Assembly: GCA_900472575.1 (NCBI GenBank)
Contig: UCIV01000014.1
Coordinates: 1 to 64,000 of the forward strand
From: Hyphomicrobiales bacterium
GTDB taxonomy: Bacteria; Pseudomonadota; Alphaproteobacteria; Rhizobiales; Rhizobiaceae
Length of the DNA: 64,000 nt
Direction of reading: 5' to 3'
Shown here: piece after piece, positions 34,789 to 43,852 of the stretch
Position numbering within the stretch: the stretch's first letter is position 1
Layout of the letters: every line of letters starts with the position of its first letter
The notes under the pieces: model-generated
Database searches by the model: none
The model's input: only the letters and a program-made list of their open reading frames with translations
What the model was told of the DNA's origin: nothing
Made by a program: the position numbers and the translations under genes

Positions 34789-36489
34789 ATGACGACGCCA
34801 CCGGATATGACCCTGCTGCAGGACCATGTACGATCCGCATGCCATCCCTTGCCCGCGCCCTATCCGGCCTATGTGCTGTTCTTTTCCTGTTCCGACGGTG
34901 AGGAAAGGGCGAGCGTCAGCATTGCACGCGGTTCGTCTTTTGATCAGGCCTGGCAGACGGGCATGGAGGCCGTTCTAACCATTCAACGCCGCCAATCCGG
35001 CCGGCATCGGTGGTTGCGGGTCGATTGGCCAACCGCCCTGGAAGCCTCTACTTGGGCCGAACTCCGTGACGTGCTGAGCGACACAAAACGCAATTACTTC
35101 CGCCTCGGCATTTCACTGGACGACCGGTTCGAGACCGCCTTTCAGGAACAGGAACTGAACGCCAACGCGATGCTCTATGGCGGCAACCGCAATGTCTCAG
35201 CCGACCTGAACGAAAAGAACTTTCTTCTTTATTTCAGCTCTCGTTTCCCTGATCACCTACCGCCGGACTTTGCAGATGATCGAGTGATCTATCCCTTCGC
35301 CAGCACAGGCGCGTTTTTCGACGGAACGACGGTCTACCCGCTTCATCCCTCTGGACTCAATGCCGGACGCAGGATCATCGACAAGCTGGACGTCGGACAG
35401 GTCACATCGCTGATCTACGACGCCTCAGAATTCCTCGCCCGCCAGGTCAGCCCCGACGGCCGTTTCGTTTACGGTTATCACCCCTGTTTCGACAGGGAGA
35501 TCGGCACCTACAACACGCTTCGCCATGCCAGCACGACTTATGCAATGATCGAAGCGTACGAACTGACCTGCACGCCGCTCCTGCGCGAGGCGATCAGCCA
35601 GTCGATTTCCTGCATGACGCGCGATCTCATCGTCCATGCGCTTTTGCCCAACGGCCGGATCGCCGCCTTCCTCGTCGAAGCCGACAACGAGATCAAGCTC
35701 GGCGGCAATGCCGTCGCGATCCTGGCGCTTGCCAAATATGCCAGCGTCTTTAACGACGACCGTCATGACGAACTGATGGAGAGACTTGCCTCCGGCATCT
35801 GCTTCATGCAGGACGAAAAAACCGGCGCTTTCCGCCACGTCCTGACTTTTCCCAGCCTCGAAACCCGGCAGGAATTCCGCACCATCTATTACGAAGGAGA
35901 GGCCGTCTTCGCCCTGATGCGGCTCTACGACCAGCTTCGCGATGATCGCTGGCTAAGGACTGTCGAACTCGCCTTCGGGCATTTCATTCGCAACAACCAT
36001 GCACGCCATCACGACCACTGGCTCGCCTACTGCGCCAATGAGCTGACACGACATCGCCCGGAAGAGGACTATTACCGCTTCGCCATAGACAACATTGCCG
36101 ATCATCTCGATTTCGTCGCTAACAGGATCACGACATTCCCGACATTGCTCGAATTGATGATGGCGACGCGGCAAGTTTTGACACGGTTGAAAATCGACGG
36201 GCGTTTTCCTGATCTCCTGAACCGCATAGATCCCGGCCGCTTCGAACGCGCGCTGGAAAAACGGGCGCATTACATGCTCAACGGGCATTTCTGGCCCGAG
36301 ATGGCAATGTTCATGCGCAACCCGAGAAAGGTTCTCGGATCCTTCTTCATCCGCCACCACGCATTCCGGGTGCGGATCGACGATGTCGAGCATTATCTGT
36401 CGGGATATATCGCCTATCTCCGCTACCTGCATGAGCAGGAATTGCGGGAAGACGCGTCCCAAAACGTCTCCGGCAGAAGCGAGCGTTAG
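34789..36489 (+). CDS. Unrecognised 566-residue protein of the adhesin operon, alpha/alpha-toroid-like
   Basis: I do not recognise this family with certainty. The first 200 residues are mixed alpha/beta; from about 205 on the sequence is mostly helical with repeated hydrophobic helix pairs and conserved-looking aromatic turns such as FVYGYHPCFDREIGTYNTLR and RHASTTYAMIEAYELT, then KLGGNAVAILALAKYA and IYYEGEAVFALMRLYDQL. That pattern fits an (alpha/alpha) toroid of the six-hairpin glycosidase or epimerase type. There is no signal peptide or membrane helix. It starts 29 bases after the adaptor gene and is probably co-transcribed, so it may modify the adhesin before export or be an attached metabolic gene. 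Both ideas are inference. Confidence 0.7.
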   Translation: MTTPPDMTLLQDHVRSACHPLPAPYPAYVLFFSCSDGEERASVSIARGSSFDQAWQTGMEAVLTIQRRQSGRHRWLRVDWPTALEASTWAELRDVLSDTKRNYFRLGISLDDRFETAFQEQELNANAMLYGGNRNVSADLNEKNFLLYFSSRFPDHLPPDFADDRVIYPFASTGAFFDGTTVYPLHPSGLNAGRRIIDKLDVGQVTSLIYDASEFLARQVSPDGRFVYGYHPCFDREIGTYNTLRHASTTYAMIEAYELTCTPLLREAISQSISCMTRDLIVHALLPNGRIAAFLVEADNEIKLGGNAVAILALAKYASVFNDDRHDELMERLASGICFMQDEKTGAFRHVLTFPSLETRQEFRTIYYEGEAVFALMRLYDQLRDDRWLRTVELAFGHFIRNNHARHHDHWLAYCANELTRHRPEEDYYRFAIDNIADHLDFVANRITTFPTLLELMMATRQVLTRLKIDGRFPDLLNRIDPGRFERALEKRAHYMLNGHFWPEMAMFMRNPRKVLGSFFIRHHAFRVRIDDVEHYLSGYIAYLRYLHEQELREDASQNVSGRSER

Positions 36490-36639
36490 CGCTTACCCTT
36501 TTCGCGCACCGCAGCAGATTTCCTGAGACACTCCGCATCAGGCGTGATTATCTGAGCCCCTGCACTACGTGACCGGGCCGCTCCGCCTTGGCTTTTTCAA
36601 AACAGAATTTCGCTAGAACGAAAACATTGGGGAATGCAG

Positions 36640-38118
36640 ATGACGATGGTGATGAGCTGGGCTGAATGGTTCGGCAAAGACGGGCTTGGCCTTGCGGAAC
36701 TGGTAAGACATGGAGAGGTCACCGCATCCGAACTCGCAACACAGGCAGCAACGGCGATCAAGGCGGTCAATCCGCAGATCTGCGGCGTGGTCGAGATCTT
36801 CGAGGATGCTGTTTCCGACGCCACGGTCAACGGCGCAAATCCCGAAGGTGCATTTGCAGGCCTGCCCTTCCTCCTGAAAGATCTAGGCCCGACACTTGCC
36901 GGCCGGCTGCAGGAGCAGGGTTCGCTATACATGAAGGGCAATCGCCCGACTTCCGACACTTTCCTCACCACGAAAATGAAGGCCGCGGGTCTCAACATCA
37001 TCGGCCGCACCACAACACCTGAATTCGGCTGCTGCAGCTCGGCGGAAAATCCGGCGCTTTATGTTACCCGCAACCCCTGGAATACGGATTTCACCAGTTG
37101 CGGCTCTTCGGCCGGCTCCGCCGTCATGGTCGGCGCCGGTGTTGTGCCGCTTGCCCATGCGACAGACGGCGGGGGCTCGATCCGCATTCCGGCAGGCGTT
37201 AACGGCGGCATCGGGCTGAAATCCTCCCGCGGCACCTTTTCCATCGCTCCTGCGGCTTCAGACTTCACCTCGGTCGTCTCGACACAGGGCTGCATCACGC
37301 GAACGGTGCGCGACACAGCCGCCTTTGTCGACAATTGCCGCGGCGGTGCACCGGGCGAATTCATGCCCTACTGGTCTCCCGAAGTATCCTTTCTCAGCCT
37401 GATCGAGCGTGATCCAAAGCCGCTGCGCATCGCAGTCTCCCATGAATGGGGGCCGTATAATTCATCGCCGCATATCGTCTCGGAACTGGAGCGTGTGGCC
37501 CGTTTCCTCGAAAGCCTCGGCCATCATGTCGAATGGGTCAAACCCTCGATAGACTTCGAGAAAGCCTATACGGCACAGACGGCTTGCTACATCACCAACT
37601 TTGCCCAGACGGTGAACAATCTTCTGCGCATGCGAGGCCTAGAACGACCACCCGGCGATCTCATCGAACCGATGAACATCCGCATCTGGGAACAGGGCAA
37701 GGACGCGACCTATACGGAGCGCGCAGACATGCAGCTCGCCTTCAACGAAACCGCCCGCGCCTTCGGTGAATTCTACGAGAAATGGGACATCGTGCTGACG
37801 CCGATCACGGCGCGGGAAACACCGCCGATCGGCACGACCCAATATCTGACGATGACTGACAATCCCTCTGCCCTCGACTGGTTTTTCAATCTCTGGGGCT
37901 TCTTCGCCTATACCCCGTTCAGCAATCTTTGCGGCACGCCAGGCCTTAGCCTGCCGCTTGCCCGCCACGCCAATGGCCTGCCGCTCGGCATGCAGATCCA
38001 GACCGGCCTTGGCCGCGATGGTCTGCTGCTGCAGCTTGCGGCCCAGATCGAACGCGCGATTGAGGGAAAGTGGAATCTTGGCGACTTGCCCAAAGTTCAC
38101 GTAACCGCGTTAGCCTGA
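36640..38118 (+). CDS. Amidase-signature hydrolase, NylA-like
   Basis: This 492-residue amidase-signature enzyme has the Ser-cisSer-Lys triad: lysine in PFLLKDLGP (about residue 80), the cis-serine in CGSSAGS (about 153) and the nucleophile serine in ATDGGGSIRIPAG (about 177). Its length and the blocks MKAAGLNIIGRTTTPEFG and RNPWN resemble 6-aminohexanoate-cyclic-dimer hydrolase (NylA) more than GatA, but physiological substrates of this subfamily are mostly unknown. I prefer ATG 36640, seven bases after TTGGGGA, over ATG 36634. It stands alone between the adhesin operon and pntA; 150 bp upstream and about 325 bp downstream are free of genes. Confidence 0.85.
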   Translation: MTMVMSWAEWFGKDGLGLAELVRHGEVTASELATQAATAIKAVNPQICGVVEIFEDAVSDATVNGANPEGAFAGLPFLLKDLGPTLAGRLQEQGSLYMKGNRPTSDTFLTTKMKAAGLNIIGRTTTPEFGCCSSAENPALYVTRNPWNTDFTSCGSSAGSAVMVGAGVVPLAHATDGGGSIRIPAGVNGGIGLKSSRGTFSIAPAASDFTSVVSTQGCITRTVRDTAAFVDNCRGGAPGEFMPYWSPEVSFLSLIERDPKPLRIAVSHEWGPYNSSPHIVSELERVARFLESLGHHVEWVKPSIDFEKAYTAQTACYITNFAQTVNNLLRMRGLERPPGDLIEPMNIRIWEQGKDATYTERADMQLAFNETARAFGEFYEKWDIVLTPITARETPPIGTTQYLTMTDNPSALDWFFNLWGFFAYTPFSNLCGTPGLSLPLARHANGLPLGMQIQTGLGRDGLLLQLAAQIERAIEGKWNLGDLPKVHVTALA

Positions 38119-38443
38119 TCGGCTTGCTCAACGCGAGCGCGAAATGCCTTGCCGGCGAGGCTGCGAAAGGAGATTGCTCATTCAATACCGGCTAGCGACC
38201 TATCGTCGCTGGCGACAGGCCGATTGTGCCATCAAACCGCGTAATGCCGCGGCTAAACAGAAGACTAAACAAGGAATGCGGGAGAAAAAGACGACTTCCC
38301 GCAGTATTCCACTTGCGCTTACCGTACCGCCAAGTACCATTCCCTGCCTTTCCGCTCGGAAATCCTTGTCGTAACAGTTTACGGCAGGAATGCCGGTCAC
38401 TTGCCGGCTTGGCCACGATGAAAACGAATTGGGGACGGGACTA
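38119..38443. other. Intergenic region upstream of pntA
   Basis: This 325-bp region should carry the pntAB promoter. It contains several short G+C-rich repeats (GCCGGC at several places, ATGCCGGTCACTTGCCGGC at 38390-38408) but no clear terminator for the amidase gene and no coding-like ORF. Confidence 0.45.
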
Positions 38444-40018
38444 TTGAAGATAGGGGTTCTTAAAGAGCGCGCGGACCGCGAGGCGCGTGTGGCGATGACG
38501 CCGGACAGTGCGCTGGCCTTGCAGAAGCTTGGCTATGACTGCGTGATCGAAACCGGTGCAGGCAAGGCTGCAGGCTTTTCGGACGAAGCTTATCGCGCCG
38601 CCGGCGTGACGGTGGTCGATACGCCGGACGCGCTGATCGAAGCCTCCGACGTGATCGCCAAGGTGCGTCCGCCGGAAATCGCTGAAGTCGACAAGCTTGG
38701 CCCGGAAAAGACGCTGATCTCCTTCTTCTACCCGGCCCAGAACAAGGACCTGCTCGAACAGGCCAAGGCCAAGGGCGCAAACGTCATCGCCATGGATATG
38801 GTGCCGCGCATCTCGCGCGCCCAGAAGATGGATGCTCTCTCGTCGATGGCAAACATCGCCGGTTATCGCGCCGTCATCGAAGCCGGCAACAATTTCGGCC
38901 GCTTCTTCACCGGCCAGGTCACGGCTGCAGGCAAGGTGCCGCCGGCCAAGGTTCTGGTTATCGGTGCAGGTGTTGCAGGTCTGGCCGCCATCGGTACCGC
39001 CACCTCGCTCGGCGCCATCACTTATGCCTTCGATGTTCGCCCGGAAGTCGCCGAGCAGATCGAATCCATGGGCGCGCAGTTCGTCTTCCTCGACTTCAAG
39101 GAAAGCCAGCAGGATGGTGCCGCCACCGGCGGTTATGCCGCTCCTTCGTCTCCGGAATTTCGCGAAAAGCAGCTGGAAAAATTCCGCGAACTGGCGCCTG
39201 AGATCGACATCGTCATCACCACGGCGCTGATCCCCGGCCGTGATGCGCCGAAGCTCTGGACTGCCGACATGGTGGCCTTGATGAAGCCGGGTTCGGTCAT
39301 CATCGACCTTGCGGCCGAACGCGGCGGCAACTGCGACCTCACCGTCGCCGACCAGAAGATCGTCTCGGACAACGGCGTCACCGTGATCGGCTACACCGAC
39401 TTCCCGAGCCGCATGGCCGCCCAGTCCTCGACGCTCTATTCCACCAATATCCGCCACATGATGACGGACCTCACACCGGCCAAGGACGGTATTGTCGTTC
39501 ACAACATGGAAGACGACGTCATCCGCGGCGCGACAGTGACCAAGGATGGCGAGATCACCTTCCCGCCGCCACCGCCGAAGATCCAGGCGATTGCCGCCCA
39601 GAAGCCGAAGGAAAAGGCCAAGGAACTGACGCCGGAGGAAAAGCGGGCGAAGGAAGTCGCAGCCTTCAAGGCGCAGACCAAGAACCAGGCCATTCTTCTG
39701 GGCGTTGCCACCGTGCTGCTGCTGATCGTCGGTGCCTATGCGCCGGCAAGCTTCATGAGCCATTTCGTCGTTTTCGTGCTCTCCTGCTTCATCGGCTTCC
39801 AGGTCATCTGGAACGTCTCGCATTCGCTGCATACGCCGCTGATGGCCGTCACCAACGCCATTTCCGGCATCGTCATCCTGGGTGCACTGTTGCAGATCGG
39901 CTCGGGCAACTGGCTGGTCGTCGTCCTCGGCGCCCTGTCGGTTCTGGTCGCGACGATCAACATCGTCGGCGGTTTTCTCGTGACACGGCGAATGCTCGCC
40001 ATGTTCCAGAAGTCTTGA
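38444..40018 (+). CDS. pntA: NAD(P) transhydrogenase subunit alpha
   Basis: This 524-residue subunit of the proton-translocating transhydrogenase moves hydride between NADH and NADP+ at the inner membrane. Domain I (residues 1-380) starts KIGVLKERADREARVAMTP and has the NAD-binding VLVIGAGVAGLAAIGTA near residue 175. A proline/lysine-rich linker near 395-410 is followed by four membrane helices in the last 100 residues, so this is a fused alpha1-alpha2 form rather than the split pntAA/pntAB. The start is a TTG at 38444 with GGGGA eight bases upstream; an in-frame ATG at 38390 would add 18 unlikely residues. pntB follows after 20 bases. Confidence 0.93.
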   Translation: MKIGVLKERADREARVAMTPDSALALQKLGYDCVIETGAGKAAGFSDEAYRAAGVTVVDTPDALIEASDVIAKVRPPEIAEVDKLGPEKTLISFFYPAQNKDLLEQAKAKGANVIAMDMVPRISRAQKMDALSSMANIAGYRAVIEAGNNFGRFFTGQVTAAGKVPPAKVLVIGAGVAGLAAIGTATSLGAITYAFDVRPEVAEQIESMGAQFVFLDFKESQQDGAATGGYAAPSSPEFREKQLEKFRELAPEIDIVITTALIPGRDAPKLWTADMVALMKPGSVIIDLAAERGGNCDLTVADQKIVSDNGVTVIGYTDFPSRMAAQSSTLYSTNIRHMMTDLTPAKDGIVVHNMEDDVIRGATVTKDGEITFPPPPPKIQAIAAQKPKEKAKELTPEEKRAKEVAAFKAQTKNQAILLGVATVLLLIVGAYAPASFMSHFVVFVLSCFIGFQVIWNVSHSLHTPLMAVTNAISGIVILGALLQIGSGNWLVVVLGALSVLVATINIVGGFLVTRRMLAMFQKS

Positions 40019-40038
40019 GTGCGTAGGGGGTTATTATC

Positions 40039-41484
40039 ATGACGATCGGTATCGTTTCGGCCGCCTACATCTCTGCTGCGGTTCTCTTCATCCTGTCGCT
40101 TGGCGGCCTTTCCGGCCAGGAAAGCGCCAAACGCGCCGTCTGGTACGGCATCATCGGCATGGCGCTCGCCGTCATCGCCACCTTCTTCGGCCCTGGTGTC
40201 GCCACCAGTTTCGGCATCGGCCTGATCATTGTGATCATGGTCGCCGCCGGCTCTATCGCCGGTTACTACGTGGCAAGCCGCGTGCAGATGACGGAAATGC
40301 CGCAGCTCGTCGCAGCGCTTCACTCCTTCGTCGGCCTTGCCGCGGTCTTCATCGGCTACAATGCTCATATCGAGGCATGGCGCGTCGGTGGTCTGGATGA
40401 GGCTGCCCGTGCAACGCTCGAAGGCTTTTCCGCCATTCTTGCGCACAAGGATCCGGTTGAACTGGCCATCATGAAGGTCGAGGTCTTCCTCGGCGTCTTC
40501 ATCGGTGCGGTCACCTTCACCGGCTCGGTCGTCGCCTTCGGCAAGCTGGCCGGCAAGGTCGACGGCAAGGCGAAGAAACTGCCCGGCGGGCATTTCCTCA
40601 ATGCCGGTGCGGCAGCGCTCTCACTCCTGCTGCTGCTTGCCTATTGCAACGGCGCGGGCGTCTGGACGCTGATCCTGATGACGCTTCTCGCCTTCTTCAT
40701 CGGTTACCACCTGATCATGGGCATCGGCGGCGCCGATATGCCAGTCGTCGTCTCGATGCTGAACAGCTATTCCGGCTGGGCGGCTGCCGCCATCGGCTTC
40801 ACGCTCGGCAACGATCTCCTGATCGTCACCGGCGCGCTGGTAGGCTCCTCGGGCGCGATCCTCTCCTACATCATGTGCAAGGCGATGAACCGCTCCTTCG
40901 TTTCGGTCATCCTCGGCGGCTTCGGCGGCACGACGGGACCTGCGATGGAAATCGAGGGCGAGCAGATCGCCATCGATGCCGAAGGTGTCGCCAATGCCTT
41001 GAACGATGCCGACAGTGTCATCATCGTTCCCGGTTACGGCATGGCCGTGGCGCAGGCACAGCAGGCAGTCTCGGAACTGACCCGCAAGCTGCGCGCTGCC
41101 GGCAAGGAAGTGCGCTTCGCCATCCATCCGGTCGCCGGTCGTCTGCCGGGCCACATGAACGTGCTGCTCGCAGAAGCCAAGGTGCCTTACGACATCGTCA
41201 TGGAAATGGACGAGATCAACGACGATTTCCCCAATACCGATGTCGTCATCGTCATCGGCTCCAACGACATCGTCAATCCGGCCGCGCAGGAAGACCCGAA
41301 CTCGCCGATCGCCGGCATGCCGGTGCTCGAAGTCTGGAAGGCCAAGCAGGTCTTCGTTTCCAAGCGTGGCCAGGGCACCGGTTATTCCGGCATCGAGAAC
41401 CCGCTCTTCTACAAGGAGAACACACGGATGTTCTATGGCGACGCGAAGAAATCCGTCTCCGAACTCCTGCCGATGATCAAGTAA
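40039..41484 (+). CDS. pntB: NAD(P) transhydrogenase subunit beta
   Basis: This 481-residue subunit has the multi-helix membrane domain II (residues 1-260), with [18 protein letters not shown] carrying the proton-path histidine region, and the NADP-binding domain III at the C-terminus ([37 protein letters not shown] in part, and [19 protein letters not shown] in part). These are hallmark strings of PntB. ATG 40039 has a run of five G upstream. With pntA it forms the complete transhydrogenase, which supplies NADPH using the proton gradient. Confidence 0.96.
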   Translation: MTIGIVSAAYISAAVLFILSLGGLSGQESAKRAVWYGIIGMALAVIATFFGPGVATSFGIGLIIVIMVAAGSIAGYYVASRVQMTEMPQLVAALHSFVGLAAVFIGYNAHIEAWRVGGLDEAARATLEGFSAILAHKDPVELAIMKVEVFLGVFIGAVTFTGSVVAFGKLAGKVDGKAKKLPGGHFLNAGAAALSLLLLLAYCNGAGVWTLILMTLLAFFIGYHLIMGIGGADMPVVVSMLNSYSGWAAAAIGFTLGNDLLIVTGALVGSSGAILSYIMCKAMNRSFVSVILGGFGGTTGPAMEIEGEQIAIDAEGVANALNDADSVIIVPGYGMAVAQAQQAVSELTRKLRAAGKEVRFAIHPVAGRLPGHMNVLLAEAKVPYDIVMEMDEINDDFPNTDVVIVIGSNDIVNPAAQEDPNSPIAGMPVLEVWKAKQVFVSKRGQGTGYSGIENPLFYKENTRMFYGDAKKSVSELLPMIK

Positions 41485-41857
41485 TACAACCGAACAGGTT
41501 CGGGGTCGCACAGACGATCCCGGACCAAAACATTCAGAACCGGGAACATGCGCCAGCCCGGTATTGCGACAGGTCAATGCAGGGCCCATCAGCGGGTGAC
41601 CTTGATGGCGGATCAGATCAAAACGATCCGCTTGCCGTGATGGACACATGCGCTTACGCTTGACCCCGACCGATGATACTGCCTCGACCGAAACCGACGG
41701 TTCGGCTTCGCTTGAACGTGTAAAACGTCAATGTGAAGCGCGTGGCAGCTGTTGCGCGCCGCCTTCTATTGCGGCAGTCGCGATTTATGGAATGGATCGT
41801 CTCGGTGCGGTGATCGAACGCCTCATCCACTGGCGAAGATAGAACGAAGGACATTTC
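41485..41857. other. Intergenic region between pntB and the LytS-type kinase gene
   Basis: A short palindrome CCGAACAGGTTCGG (41490-41503) lies just after the pntB stop, and a looser TCCCGG/CCGGGA pair lies at 41518-41545. Neither is followed by T residues. A 64-codon frame at 41648-41842 ends just before the kinase gene but has no family likeness and no convincing ribosome site; I treat it as leader DNA. Confidence 0.45.
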
Positions 41858-43678
41858 ATGTTCGGCTGGACGAACCTTGTCATCGGCCTTTTGCAGCAGA
41901 CCTGCGTCTATCTCGTCATCGCCTACCTGTTCAGCAAGACGCCCCTGTTTCTGCCGCTGATGCAGGTTACCGTCCGGCCATCGCGCAAGATCGCCTGCTA
42001 CGTCATCTTCTCGATGTTCTGCATCATGGGCACCTATTTCGGCCTGCATATCGACGAGGCGATTGCCAATACGCGCGCGATCGGCGCCGTGCTCGGCGGC
42101 ATTTTAGGCGGCCCGTTGGTCGGTCTTGCAGTCGGCCTCACCGGCGGCATGCACCGCTATTCGCTCGGCGGTTTCACAGCACTTGCCTGCGCGATTGCGA
42201 CGACGGCCGAAGGCCTGATTGGCGGGCTGGTTCACAGCTATCTCATGCGCCGCAAAAGGACCGATCTCCTCTTCTGGCCTCCCCTGATCGCCGGCGTCAC
42301 GCTTGTTGCCGAAATCGTCCAGATGTCGATCATCCTGATCGTCGCCAGACCCTTTGTCGATTCAGCCCATGTCGTCGAGACGATCGTTTTGCCGATGACG
42401 GTGGCAAATACCATCGGTGCCGCGATGTTCATGAACATCCTTGGCGACCGGCGCAAACTTTTCGAAACTCACTCGACGGTCTTCTCCGGCAAGGCGCTGA
42501 AGATCGCAGAACGCGCCGAAGGCGTTTTGCGCAACGGCTTCAATGCCGAAAACAGCACCAAGGTCGCCCGCATCCTTTACGAGGAAGCCAATGTCGGCGC
42601 GGTTGCGATCACCGACCGCGAAAAGATCCTGGCCTTCATCGGCATTGGCGCCGATCACCATCTGCCCGGCCGCGCCATTACGTCCGCCCAAACCATGGAA
42701 GCGATTGCCGAAAACAAGGTCATGTATGCCGATGGCGACGAGGTCAGCTATCAGTGCTCGATCCACCCGAATTGTCCGCTCGGATCGTCACTCGTCATTC
42801 CGCTGAAAGGCGAAGACAACGCGGTCATCGGCACGATCAAGCTTTATGAACCGAAGACCAAACTGTTTTCGACCTTCAACCGCTCACTCGGCGAAGGTGT
42901 CGCGCGCCTGCTCTCTGCCCAGATCCTCGCCGGGCGCTACGAACGCCAGAAGCAGATGCTGGTCGAATCCGAAATCAAGCTCTTGCACGCGCAGGTCAAT
43001 CCGCACTTTCTGTTCAACACGCTCAACACGCTATCGGCCATCATCCGGATCGATCCGGGCGAAGCGCGCAATCTCGTGCAGAACCTTTCAACCTTCTTCC
43101 GCAAGAACCTGAAGCGGACGAACGACATCGTTACACTGTCTGACGAGATCGAACATGTGAATGCCTATCTGCAGATCGAAAAGGCGCGTTTCCGCGAACA
43201 TCTGCAGATCGAGATCGATGTTCCGGACGACCTGGCAGAGGTCCGTCTCCCGGCTTTTTCGCTCCAGCCGCTGGTGGAAAATGCCATCAAGCACGGCACG
43301 TCACAGCTGATCGGAGAAGGTCGGATCACGATATCGGCAAATCCGGATGGCGATGATCTGCTGATCTCGGTGACCGACAATGCCGGCCTGTTTGTCCGCA
43401 AACCGTCCGTCGATGGCGGGCTTGGCATGAATATCGTCGACCGCCGCACCAAGGGGCATTTCGGTGACGCCTATGGCATTGATGTGAAATGGGAACCGGA
43501 AGTGTTCACTACCGTAAACCTGCGCGTGCCGATGGGTGAGCCCGTACACGACCATAGCCACCACCATGATGGCCGGCATGACCATCATCACGATCATTCA
43601 CATGATGACGTTATACCCGCACGCACACCTCTTCGCGGCCGCCTGAAGGTCGCTCGCCTGTGGTCGGCAGCAAAGTAG
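41858..43678 (+). CDS. LytS/BtsS-type sensor histidine kinase with His-rich C-terminal tail
   Basis: This 606-residue kinase has an N-terminal 5TM-type LytS receptor domain (about residues 1-190), a GAF-like domain (about 215-355), a LytS-type dimerisation/phosphoacceptor helix with His383 in QVNPHFLFNTLNTLSAI and an ATPase domain with LQPLVENAIKHG near residue 470. Residues 564-584 form an unusual tail with 11 histidines in 21 residues, mixed with aspartate. The BtsS family senses pyruvate. The gene lies just before a CstA/BtsT-type carrier whose other side holds a LytTR regulator, so a pyruvate-like signal is likely; the role of the tail is unknown. Confidence 0.9.
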   Translation: MFGWTNLVIGLLQQTCVYLVIAYLFSKTPLFLPLMQVTVRPSRKIACYVIFSMFCIMGTYFGLHIDEAIANTRAIGAVLGGILGGPLVGLAVGLTGGMHRYSLGGFTALACAIATTAEGLIGGLVHSYLMRRKRTDLLFWPPLIAGVTLVAEIVQMSIILIVARPFVDSAHVVETIVLPMTVANTIGAAMFMNILGDRRKLFETHSTVFSGKALKIAERAEGVLRNGFNAENSTKVARILYEEANVGAVAITDREKILAFIGIGADHHLPGRAITSAQTMEAIAENKVMYADGDEVSYQCSIHPNCPLGSSLVIPLKGEDNAVIGTIKLYEPKTKLFSTFNRSLGEGVARLLSAQILAGRYERQKQMLVESEIKLLHAQVNPHFLFNTLNTLSAIIRIDPGEARNLVQNLSTFFRKNLKRTNDIVTLSDEIEHVNAYLQIEKARFREHLQIEIDVPDDLAEVRLPAFSLQPLVENAIKHGTSQLIGEGRITISANPDGDDLLISVTDNAGLFVRKPSVDGGLGMNIVDRRTKGHFGDAYGIDVKWEPEVFTTVNLRVPMGEPVHDHSHHHDGRHDHHHDHSHDDVIPARTPLRGRLKVARLWSAAK

Positions 43679-43805
43679 CCGACCTTCAGGAAACGGTCTC
43701 CCGCGCCGCGGCCTTCAAAAAGCAAAAACCTCTCCACCGCTTAAGGTTCATTCTCCGCCGCTCGCGCCGCGATGGCGCCGCTGGCCGAAACGCCCACTCC
43801 CGCTT

Positions 43806-43840
43806 CTTACACGCGCGTGTAAGCGTGACGTCATTCTTAC
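43806..43840 (+). promoter_or_regulatory. 18-bp perfect palindrome and competing inverted repeats before cstA
   Basis: CTTACACGCGCGTGTAAG at 43806-43823 is a perfect palindrome. A second TTCTTAC (43834-43840) lies 30 bp after the first copy (43804-43810), directly before the ribosome site GGAGGA of the carrier gene, and TGACGTCA (43826-43833) lies between. The central GTAAG could pair with either CTTAC. This could be an operator, or two alternative RNA hairpins near the ribosome site. Confidence 0.5.
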
Positions 43841-43852
43841 GGAGGACGTACC

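Noticed and set aside
41648-41842. 64-codon frame before the LytS-type kinase gene
   Set aside because: No family likeness, weak ribosome site and biased composition; more likely the kinase gene leader.
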